Source: a virus
DNA: 27,852 nt
Reading direction: 5' to 3' (one strand)
IMG/VR virus record: IMGVR_UViG_3300017749_000097
Location: 1 to 27,852 of that record
Below are positions 1-8,400 of the stretch, one piece after another (position 1 is the stretch's first letter; each line of letters begins with the position of its first letter). The notes beneath the pieces were generated by a model that made no database searches, had not been told where the DNA came from, and saw nothing but the letters and a program-made list of their open reading frames with translations. Both the position numbers and the translations under genes were made by a program.

Positions 1-82
1 CAACAAAACCAAGCATAGCAGCGCGGCCATTGACAACTTCAGCGATGCGTAGCTGTTGCTTAACTTTCTTGTTTTCATCCAT
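1..82 (-). CDS. hli: High-light-inducible protein (HLIP), partial, runs off left edge
   Basis: Reading leftwards from the ATG at 82-80, 27 codons are visible before the window ends. They start MDENKKVKQQLRIAE and continue to NGRAAMLGFV. E-x-x-NGR-x-AMLGF is the chlorophyll-binding signature of the single-helix high-light-inducible proteins, in which the E and N/R residues ligate chlorophyll and form the helix salt bridge. HLIPs are small thylakoid proteins that protect photosystem II under light stress, and phage copies are auxiliary metabolic genes thought to sustain photosynthesis during infection. The charged N-terminus before the helix matches short phage HLIPs, which are usually around 35-70 residues. 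The gene lies downstream of the capsid gene on the same strand, separated by a terminator. No Shine-Dalgarno or convincing promoter is visible in the 34 nt between terminator and ATG, so it may rely on read-through or on a promoter overlapping the terminator. Confidence 0.9.
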   Translation of the reverse strand, partial: MDENKKVKQQLRIAEVVNGRAAMLGFV

Positions 83-116
83 GGTAGCAAGTAATACAGA
101 AGCTATAGTATGCCAT

Positions 117-139
117 AAAAAAAGCCCCCCGAAGGAGGC
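117..139 (-). terminator. Rho-independent terminator after the capsid gene
   Basis: On the minus strand a 6-bp stem (GCCTCC pairing with GGGGGC, one G-T pair) closes a TTCG tetraloop and is followed directly by a run of seven T. It begins 30 nt after the capsid stop codon. The same stem, loop and T-run occur at 1222-1245, after the scaffold gene, so the pair looks like a duplicated or shared element. Confidence 0.93.
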
Positions 140-169
140 TTGAATTACTTGATCAGTAGATCAGGAAGA

Positions 170-1054
170 TCAGGCGGTTGCGTCGATGCCGGACAAGCGG
201 GCAGCTGCACGACCGTTGATCAGAGCAAGGCCACAATACCATTCGCAACGTGTGATCAGCTGAGGCTGGTCGAAGCTTTCGCCCAGTTCGCGAACCGCAA
301 CGCCACCGTTCTGGATGCCAGTCAGGAGGTCGTTACCGAAGGAAACCACGTAGAGGTCCTGAGCAGCGGGGTCGCTGTCAAGGATAGCAACGTTCTTGTG
401 GTCACGATCCAGCTCAAGCAAAGGCAGGCCCATGTAGGTGGTCTGCTGATAGCCGAACTCGCTACGAGCGATTTCGATTTGGCCGTTGCTGCGAGCCTGC
501 TTCGTCAAAGCGCGACGAGCGGACTTCGAACAGACGATGTACTTGCGACCGCCCTGAGCGTCAACGTTGTCAATGACTTCGTCAAGCTTGGAAAGGTCAA
601 GAGCACCACCGCCGTTGGCGAAGTACTGTGAAGAACCAGCAGCGATACGAGCGGCGAGGCCGTCGAACTCAGAAGGGGACTGGTTGGAGTCGCCGTTAAT
701 GAACAGTGATTCCCAAGCCATACGCATTGCGCGGACGCGGGACTGGATCTGATAAGACTTGGCTTCAGCTCCCTCAAGGTTTACGATAGCTGAATCAACT
801 TTGATGTCGCCACCGAAGAGCTTAAGGCTTTCGGACTGCTGACTAACTTCAGCGTAGCTCTCAGCCAGGGCGCCGTTGTAGTTACGGAATCCAACGTCGG
901 GAAGGCTTTCTTCGCGCTTCCAGAACAGGCCGTTGCCTTCGATGTTGCGGAAAGGTAGGACGGACATCAACTGACCAGCTCCTAACTCAGTTACCACGGC
1001 CAGCTCCTGAGGAGTCTTAGCGTGCTTTTGTGCTTCGAGCAGAGTAAGTGCCAT
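170..1054 (-). CDS. Major capsid protein
   Basis: This 294-residue protein forms the icosahedral shell. The call rests on a recognisable major-capsid pattern: an N-terminal stretch LPFRNIEGNGLFWKREE (33-49) leading into LPDVGFRNYN (51-60), GGD-KVDS (81-88), a helical segment with RAMRMAWESLFINGDS (108-123), then PSEFDGLAARI (127-137). Capsid proteins of several phage groups share this 'NG-L-RE...FR-N...FI-GD...EFDGL' arrangement, probably on an HK97-type fold (inference). The length suits a coat protein without a large insertion domain. No cleaved N-terminal delta domain is obvious, which agrees with a separate scaffold gene just upstream. Start: ATG at 1054, with AGG eight bases before it inside TTTTAGGTATTTAAAATG. 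Terminators on both sides (1222-1245 and 117-139) imply a transcription unit of its own, as expected for the most abundant virion protein. Confidence 0.88.
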   Translation of the reverse strand: MALTLLEAQKHAKTPQELAVVTELGAGQLMSVLPFRNIEGNGLFWKREESLPDVGFRNYNGALAESYAEVSQQSESLKLFGGDIKVDSAIVNLEGAEAKSYQIQSRVRAMRMAWESLFINGDSNQSPSEFDGLAARIAAGSSQYFANGGGALDLSKLDEVIDNVDAQGGRKYIVCSKSARRALTKQARSNGQIEIARSEFGYQQTTYMGLPLLELDRDHKNVAILDSDPAAQDLYVVSFGNDLLTGIQNGGVAVRELGESFDQPQLITRCEWYCGLALINGRAAARLSGIDATA

Positions 1055-1105
1055 TTTAAATACCTAAAAGATGAAAAGGTGAAAAGGTTTGGGTGATTGA
1101 GTAGC

Positions 1106-1197
1106 TGAGCATCGCGCTCATTTTCTCAGGACACCCTGTCCAGTTCGCCTCGTCACGAAACGACCCGTAAGGGTATCATCTAAAGTAAGGTTACCTA
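1106..1197 (-). promoter_or_regulatory. Inverted-repeat-rich leader of the capsid gene
   Basis: The 214-nt gap between scaffold and capsid genes begins with a terminator and then holds four short inverted repeats: TAGGTAACCTTA (1186-1197, core AGGTAACCT a perfect palindrome), ACCC-TTAC-GGGT (1163-1174), GGACA-GGG-TGTCC (1129-1141) and TGAGC-GCGAT-GCTCA (1106-1120). The first fits the 12-bp junction element found between other genes here. A related AAACTAGC stretch lies just before it (1202-1209). Because the terminator separates the capsid gene from upstream transcription, a promoter should lie between 1221 and 1055. I could not pick out a convincing sigma-70 box. Confidence 0.45.
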
Positions 1198-1221
1198 AAT
1201 AGCTAGTTTTGAACTTTCCAT

Positions 1222-1245
1222 AAAAAAAAGCCCCCCGAAGGAGGC
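1222..1245 (-). terminator. Rho-independent terminator after the scaffold gene
   Basis: Minus strand: GCCTCC, loop TTCG, GGGGGC, then eight T. It starts 23 nt after the scaffold stop codon. It matches the terminator at 117-139 except for one extra T, and the identity extends three bases (TGG after the A following the T-run) into the flank. It ends the long tail-fibre-scaffold unit. Confidence 0.93.
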
Positions 1246-1268
1246 AATAAGACTGTTGAAAGCCTTGG

Positions 1269-1988
1269 TCAGCTGAAAGCACGTCGGAAAATTTCCTCAG
1301 TGGACAGTCCCGAAAGATCCTCGACCGGCATGCCGTTAGAGTCTGTACCACCGTAGCCAATACCAGCACCGCTTCCCTTGGCTCCCTTGAAGAAAGTGCC
1401 AAAAACTGGATGATGCTTGTAGCTGCCCAGGTAGTCCTCGGGAGTGATACGCTTCCCGGAATCTTTGTCCAGGAGGGGATCGCCAGCACTGTCGACTACA
1501 GTCAGAGATCCGTCAGGCTCATGACGGAAGTTCTCACCAAGCTGTCCAGCCATCAAGTCGAAGAATGAAATACCGTCGACAGAATCAGTACGACCTCCGG
1601 CAGAGTTGAACACTTTCTCCAGAGCATACTGCTTCCGATACGCGGCCAGAGCATGCGTTGCGACTTCAGCCTCCTTGCGAGCTTCTTGAGCCTGCTGAGA
1701 GTACTTGCTCTCAATTGCGTCACGAGTCTCGCCCCACTGGGACTGCATCCGAGCGGCTTCCGCTGCTTCCTCTTGGAGCTTATTGTACTCCTCAGGGTTG
1801 ATGTCAGCAAATCGCTCGAGGTGGGCCTTTGTCTCCTTGACTTCACGCTCGTATTGCTTACGGGCTTCACGTTCAGACTTAAGAGCCTTTAAAAGGTTCT
1901 CAGCCTCCGACCGAGGCATCATGTCATCAGTGACTGAAGCGGCTGGAGCGGCGACTTCCGTCTCGGGAGTCATGTTCTCTTCGTTCAT
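1269..1988 (-). CDS. Capsid scaffolding protein
   Basis: A 239-residue, highly charged protein immediately upstream of the capsid gene, the usual place for the assembly scaffold. Residues 1-25 are acidic and low in complexity. Residues about 26-125 are almost entirely helical with heptad-like spacing (KALKSEREARKQYEREV, then further E/K/A-rich helix), consistent with a coiled coil. Residues 130-200 form a more compact part (GISFFDLMAG, EDYLGSYKHHPVFGTFFKG). A glycine-rich linker (201-217) leads to a C-terminal amphipathic helix (LSTEEIFRRAFS); scaffold C-termini of this type commonly bind the coat protein. No protease motif is seen, so it is called scaffold rather than prohead protease. The start at 1988 lacks a Shine-Dalgarno; an inverted repeat lies nine bases upstream. 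The identification comes from position and composition, not a family motif. Confidence 0.75.
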   Translation of the reverse strand: MNEENMTPETEVAAPAASVTDDMMPRSEAENLLKALKSEREARKQYEREVKETKAHLERFADINPEEYNKLQEEAAEAARMQSQWGETRDAIESKYSQQAQEARKEAEVATHALAAYRKQYALEKVFNSAGGRTDSVDGISFFDLMAGQLGENFRHEPDGSLTVVDSAGDPLLDKDSGKRITPEDYLGSYKHHPVFGTFFKGAKGSGAGIGYGGTDSNGMPVEDLSGLSTEEIFRRAFS

Positions 1989-1997
1989 GTTGCGGAT

Positions 1998-2012
1998 CAG
2001 GGATCACCCCTG
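1998..2012 (-). promoter_or_regulatory. Inverted repeat upstream of the scaffold gene
   Basis: CAGGG-GTGAT-CCCTG (minus strand) is a 5-bp inverted repeat with a five-base centre, ending nine bases before the scaffold ATG. It occupies the same relative position as the TAGGTATCCTAG element before the 118-aa gene, so it may be a longer-centred variant of that junction element. It could also act as an operator or small hairpin. Confidence 0.35.
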
Positions 2013-2042
2013 AAAGAATGTTACGACGTATTATTCCAAACG

Positions 2043-2399
2043 CTATTTTATCCACTTTTTGAGAGGACAAAGCAAATCAGGATCCTCGTTGATCCACGCC
2101 TTGGCCTTCATAAAACAGCCGCACTCCGAACATCTCTTGCTTTGCTTGATGAAAGAAGGGCACGCCTCGCACGTACCGTAACGAGAATCGTAAACCTCTT
2201 TGCTGACTTTTCCTCCTTTGATAAAAGCGCTAGCATTTTTTGCCAGCCCTTTCGCCATCTGAGCAGGAGTTGCCTTGACTTTCTTTGGCGCCATAGCCTC
2301 GAGAAGTCGGTTATTCCTTTCCTCAGGCCATGCAGATACCGGTCCAGTAGGATAAGTACCTGCAGATTTTAACTCTTCCTGTAAGTCCATGCCCGACAT
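2043..2399 (-). CDS. Small zinc-ribbon protein, function unknown
   Basis: A 118-residue protein. The N-terminal two thirds is unremarkable and basic (APKKVKATPAQMAKGL, 37-52). The C-terminus carries six cysteines: C77-x2-C80, C90-x2-C93-x-C95 and C111 in a CPLKKW context. Two CxxC knuckles about ten residues apart predict one structural zinc site. Small proteins ending in C-x-C-FMKAK...CP-KKW occur in many phages, generally next to structural or DNA-metabolism genes; their job is not known to me. The gene sits between the last fibre gene and the scaffold, 18 nt after the fibre stop codon, with TAGGTATCCTAG in the gap. Its timing and abundance would therefore match virion genes, but nothing shows that it is a virion component. 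Confidence 0.7.
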   Translation of the reverse strand: MSGMDLQEELKSAGTYPTGPVSAWPEERNNRLLEAMAPKKVKATPAQMAKGLAKNASAFIKGGKVSKEVYDSRYGTCEACPSFIKQSKRCSECGCFMKAKAWINEDPDLLCPLKKWIK

Positions 2400-2408
2400 T
2401 AAGCTGGG

Positions 2409-2420
2409 CTAGGATACCTA
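2409..2420 (-). promoter_or_regulatory. 12-bp junction element, copy 1 (TAGGTATCCTAG)
   Basis: The first three bases are the TAG stop codon of the 2072-aa fibre gene. Only nine bases separate it from the next ATG at 2399, against 18-20 at the other sites. No Shine-Dalgarno is present between element and ATG. Confidence 0.55.
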
Positions 2421-5400
2421 CAAGGCCGCGATCCTTGCCTGGAAGTCAGCGAAGTCAGCAGAAGCGGCGACCTCTGCTTGAAGCTTCGCCTTGTTGATCA
2501 CTTCAGGTAACTGAACAGGCTTGAACTTCTGGTCTGGGTTGTTCCATTGCAGGATGTCGCCTTCGGCCAGAGGTATGTCGGTCGGGCCGGTAGTGACCCG
2601 ACCGAATTCGACGAAGAGATCACCTGCAGGGCTGCCGCCTGGGAAGTCGTTGGAGTCCCAGTAAACCGCCCTTCCGGCCTGCTCCTGATTTATTCCCAGG
2701 ATCTGGTAAGGGCCATTTGTTGTTCCGTTCGCGTCGGTGTAACTAAGGCTCCAGGGCGAAGGGTCCGAAGCAATCTCGGCCCACTGGGTCGCAAAACTGT
2801 TGCCGTCCTTGTCCAGGTCGTTTAGATACAGGATTGAGCGAACTGCACCACCAGTAATTCCTACCTGGGTTCTCCATTCGCCCTGCTCATCAGGCAAGGT
2901 ATTCATCAACCTTATATCCCAAGTACCTGTGTAAATAGGAGTCGGTCCCGCTGGCATCTGATACAGCTCAAAATCATCCATGTCCTGGACTCCCAGGGAC
3001 ACCACTCCGGTCTCGCCGTTGACGCTGTCGACTGGGGCTGCAGGCGGCTGAGCAGGCGTGAACTTCTGATCGACCTCGTTCCACTGGAGAACCGATCCGG
3101 CTACTGGGGGCTGGATTGGCAAGGAGGGCAAAGGTGCTGCAGTAACCACCAGAGGCGTTCCGTCTGGCGCGTCGATGTACTCCTGAGGCCACTCGTCCTG
3201 GAGTTCCACGTAGCGCGAGTTCGAGTCGTTGTCCTTGGGGTCTCCGACGACCGTCGTCGAGTGATCGGACAGACCTGGAGAGGAGAACGTGATGGCGGTT
3301 CCATCGACCAGTGTGTCCATCGCAGCGCTCTGAGAGTTCTGCCATGAGAAATAACTGAATCCAGGACTCGAGCCCATGTTCCATTCGCCCGGAGTGGTCG
3401 TGAAGCCACCACTCTTCTTGTCAGTGTTTCCCGAGTAGAAACCGACCTCCCTGTCATAGGCAAAGTCATCCATATCTTGGATGCCAACAGTGCCCGGTAC
3501 CCACTCGCTTGACGAATTGTCATAGGTCAGCAGGTCGCCGTCACTAGGCAGAGCCAAGCTCACATCCGAGAGGTTTCCTAGAGGTAGGCCACCGGAAAGA
3601 GAGACCACTGAATCGGCGGATGCCGTCGGAGGAGTGAAGCTGGCGCCCGTGTAGCGGACAATTCCAGGAGTGATACGCAGATCGTCGATCTGACCCAGCA
3701 GCTGGCGACTGAGGGAAACGTCCCAGTTACCGACGCGCAGGACTTCGCCTGTCGTGAAATTGGTGGTGCAGTTCGCTGTGACATCAAGCACGCCATCCGT
3801 GTACGTCGAGACCTGCGTCCCTGACCTTACTACAGCGAGGTGATGCCATTGGCCCACTGTGAGGATCGTGCCGGCAAAGACGGTGATACTTTGCAGGTCT
3901 TGGAACGACCAACCGGTGGGGCCTGTGATGATCCCCCAGGTCCCGGAACCCGCTCCGACTTGGTTGCGCTTGGCGACTAGGCCGTATTCGCCTGTTCCGT
4001 CAACCTTGACCCAGAAGTCGATGGTAAAATCAGAAGGCATGTCAACGGCTGAGAATGAGCCGTACTGGAGGTGCGAGCTGCCATCGAACGTGGCCGCGTT
4101 GCCGAACTTGCCAGCGGTAGTAGTCACCGTGCCGGCGATGGCTGGAGTCACTCCGCCGACGGTGAGGGTCGTGTCGTAGGTACCTAAGAATGTGACAGAC
4201 GCACCGTATGGATCACCCTCGGTAACGTCCCAGTCGATCAGGCTCTGAGTCCCTAGCCATTCACCGGTAGAGGCACTGTAGGCGATCATCTGACCATCAC
4301 CTGGGTTGGACACCGTGACGTCACTGAGGCCGTCCAGGTCAGTAGCACCACCACCGCCACTCGGAGCAGACACCCAGTCAGCGTCTTGCCTTACATAAGG
4401 CGTGCCATCTTCAGGGGCTTCTTCGACTCCTAGGCCGACTTCAGTTAACCGAGCAGGCCTGAACTTCTGGCCAGCGTCGTCCCACTGCAGGATGTCACCT
4501 TCAGCGAGGGAGTAAAATCCAGAATTGAGGCGAGTGGAAGAGACGGTGATTGAGACTGCACCCAGGGGGATGTTTACAAACTCCTGAGGGAACACCCCAG
4601 TAACCCTGAGGAAATCGCCAGCCACATTCTCTTCGATAACAGTCGTTGCGAAATCATTTAATCCTGGAGACGAAAAGGTAATGTCGTCGCCTACCTGCAT
4701 TAGGTCCAAGGTCTCCAAAGAGGAATGCCATTGGAAGAAGTTGTCGCCGGAGTTCTGAGAAGCAACATTGTTAAAGACACAGTCACCAGGCCCCGAAAGG
4801 TCGCCAGCATTATCGACCCTGTTTGTGAAACTGACAGAGCCGAGAAGGGGCTTCAATTCAAAATCATCCATGTCCTGGATGCGCTTGGTGTCGTTATCAG
4901 CTAAGGCGGCAGGCTTAAACTTCTGGTCGGCGTCGACCCATTGCAGGACATCACCGTCGGCGAGCTGTACGTCAGTGGCGGAGTCGGTGCCGTCGGAGAT
5001 CTCGATCAGATCACCCGCGGTCGCATTGGTTAGGACAGTTTTTAGGACAGTTGACTCAAGATTGAAGCTGTCGAGATTGGCCACGCAGCCAGTGCTACTA
5101 GCAGCGTCGAGGATGAGCTGTTGCCATGAGCCACTGTTGACGCGGACGTAAAGGGTTGATCCGTTGGCGATACCTGTGACGGTTGCCTCTAAATCGTTGC
5201 CGTCAATGTCCACCCTGGACATGATCCCGCCATTGCTTTCCCGCCCGATAAATGTATCCGCCTGACAATTGTTGTCGGCTGTGGCGCTGTACTCCCACTT
5301 ACCGATCCAAGTGGTTGTAGCCGGTGGATTAACTACCAGCTCGAAGTCATTCATCTCCTGAATACCCAGGGACACGACTCCGGTCTCGCCGTTGACACTG

Positions 5401-8400
5401 TTGACAGGTGCTGCAGTTAGCTGGGCAGGCTTGAACTTCTGGACGGTGCTATTCCATTGCAGGATGTCGCCTTCAGCCAAGGGGGAGCCTGTGATTCCTA
5501 AGTAAGAATTGAACTCCACAATATCCAAAACTTGGCCGACGAACTTATCCCCAGAAAAGGGGTCAGAAGCGAAGCCGAAACTTATGCGAGGCCTATAAGC
5601 CCCTGTATCACTGGATTGATCGCTTGTACCTGTAACAGTTGCTGGGTATTCAATACCGTCAAACTTAAACGTGATAATGGTTGGCAGACTGAGAGTCGCT
5701 ATCCAAGTAATTAGATTGTTGGCTCTGTCTGTACCTAATGCGTCTATTGGCGAAACATTTACACCTCCGTTCCCGGATACATACCCCTCTCCAGGGGGCA
5801 TGCCAGAGACGTGGCTTCCACTGTTTTCGATCAACCAAGTTATATTGTTGGGAAAATTCGGCTCGTAGTCATCCATCTCTTGGATACCCAGGGACACAAC
5901 CCCTGTCTCACCATTGATGCTTTCGACCGCACCAGGTAGCTGAGCAGGTTTGAACGTCTGATCGGCGTCTACCCACTGCAAGATGTCGCCTTCAGTCAGG
6001 GGTATCGACTGCACGCCGTTGGTAGGGTCTACAAAGGTGACATAGATTTGTGCATTGCCCAGGCTGCAGTTATCGAAGACCTGATCATTCTCTAAATACA
6101 TTTGACAATAGCTGGAACCCCTGTCGACGATTCTGGTCGTCGAGGCGAACCAGTTTTGTCCATCCCCACTAAACCAAATCAAATACGGATCAGTCGGACC
6201 GGCGTCTTCCAAGGCCTGCACCTCGGCTCCAAAGTCATAACCTTGACTGTCAGTATTGCAAAAAGCCCAGCGACCTCCGCGGGGACTGTGGTCGCTATTG
6301 CAGCTGCATTCCCCAGGGTCATCAGTGGCGGAGGAGGATGCCGAACAACTAGGCGTGTCGTATCTGTAGATGAGAGCATTGGGATCGGGCTTGAGTCTGA
6401 AGTCATCCATGTCCTGGATGCGCTTGGTGTCGGCGTCAGCAGGTAACTGAGCAGGTTTGAACTTCTGGTAACTGTCACTCCACTGAAGGATGTCGCCTTC
6501 GGCCAGGGGAGAGTAGGAGACACCGACAGCGGTGAGCGAGATGTAGAGGGGGTCGGTAAGGCTCTGCGCGGCGACCTGGGCCTGGAAGGGTCCCCAGTTA
6601 GTGGCATCGATACCGAAGGCCCCGTTGTTCGTGTAGTTTTTCGTCGTACCCGTTATTTGAGTCCAGGTGTCCCCGTCGGTCGACACGTAGACCCCTTGGG
6701 AGTAGTCGTGGGCGGCAAAGGCGCCGGTCAGGTCCTGGCCGTCTCTGTCGGGGAACTTGATGTAGATCGTGCTGCCATTCGCCGTCCACTTGCCTGGGTT
6801 CGCGTTAGCGTCTTCGTTGTAATTGCCGGCAGTGAAGACAGCGGTGCTAGGAGCCGAGTCGTTCAGCTTAAAATCATCCATGTCCTGGATGCCAAGGGAG
6901 ACAACTCCCGTCTCACCATTGACGCTGTCGACTGCGCCACTGCCTGCAGGTAGCTGAGCAGGCTTGAACTTTTGGTCAGTGTTATCCCACTGCAGGATGT
7001 CGCCTTCGTAGAGAGGCAGGTAGGTCGCTTCAGACAAAGCATCGGCCTGAATAGCGATTACGTCTCCGACAACCAAAGAGGTGGCCCAGGATTGATCTCC
7101 AAATTTGAAGACCAGTCTCTTTTCTGTGCTGTTTTGGTAGTTGAAGTTTCCCCAGGTCCCGTCGTAAGTCAGGGTCCCATTGACGTAAACCTTGACCGGC
7201 GAACTGACCAGCGCAAAAAGCTCTGTCTCTAAGTCCCGGCCATCGCTAGAGATGGTGGAGATCGACCAGTCGGTACTTGTTGCAGTTCTGTCACTGATCT
7301 CGCCAGACTCTGGATTCAACACGTCGTCTCCCACGTAAGTCCAGGGAACGGCTGACTCGGCTGACTCAGCTAGCTCGAAGTCGCCAGCCTCCTGGATGTT
7401 GCTGATACCCGTGGCGGGGAAGGCAGGCTTGAAGGTGTTGCCGGACTCGTCGTAGGTTAAGACCTGGCCATCAGTGGCTCCAGGTCCGGGGATGGTGGTG
7501 AGGCGAATCCCGTCGGGGAAGTTGACGTTGTCGAAGACCTCAGTGCTGTCGGTGGACTTGATCGACCAATACGTGACCGGGGCGGATGTGTCGATCTGCA
7601 AGAAGGTCGCGGTCTTGATCACGCCGTCCTTCTCGTACGGGATCTCGTCCCCAGCCTGCAGCGTCTGGACGAAGGCGGTGAGGTCGATGCCGCTGTGGCT
7701 GATCAGGCTCAGGAAGGCCTCGTCCTTGCGATCTTCTTCAGAGCCGCGCACCCATGAACCATCGGGGCTGTCCGCCTCAGGGGCGCCGCTGATCCCCAGG
7801 TAGTTCTCCCATGTGTCCCCTGTCAGGGAGGCGCTGACGTTGCTCAGGTCGTACAAGCTGAGGGACACCGCGCCCGTCTTGCCGTTGACGCTGTCAACCG
7901 CGGGCTGAGGGATGACCGGCAGGTCTACCAGGTCGTTGTACGAGCCGGTGGTCGCCACCGTGGAGTAGGTCGGGAGGGGTTGGTTCTTGTAGACGCCCTC
8001 GCTCTCCACGTACTGGATGACGTCACCGTCCCGTGTCACTGGCTGGTCCCCTGCCCCAGTTGCGACCTGGATACTGCTGACGTTACCGAAGTCGAACCCA
8101 GTCGCCTGGATCGCGAAGTACGGAGGGTTGTTCTCTGGCCGATTTCTGTAGAGGAGGGCGGCCTGGAAGATGGCCCCGCCGTCGACGCTGAACTGGACGG
8201 TGTCGGGTGCGCCCTCATCTTCTGGTGTCAAGCCATCAAGGAACGGCTCGTAGGAGTCGCCGTTGTCGTCGCTGATGTGGAAGTACGCCAGCTCGGGGTC
8301 GTTGGTGCCTCGAATCCACTCACCAGCAACCTGAGCCAGGCCTTCAACCCCGCCGTAGTTGCTCCACACGAGCGCATCCCCTTGGTTCGTCTGCTCGACG

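Noticed and set aside
140-631. 163-codon plus-strand open frame opposite the capsid gene
   Set aside because: It lies wholly antisense to a well-supported capsid gene, has low-complexity shadow composition and no start signal.
1202-1221. Eight-codon frame MESSKLAI after the second terminator
   Set aside because: Too short and without a ribosome site; its ATG is simply part of the sequence flanking both terminator copies.
1118-1489. 123-codon minus-strand frame overlapping the end of the scaffold gene and the capsid leader
   Set aside because: Most of it is an out-of-frame reading of the scaffold gene, and it crosses the terminator. The tail part in the leader has no start codon of its own.
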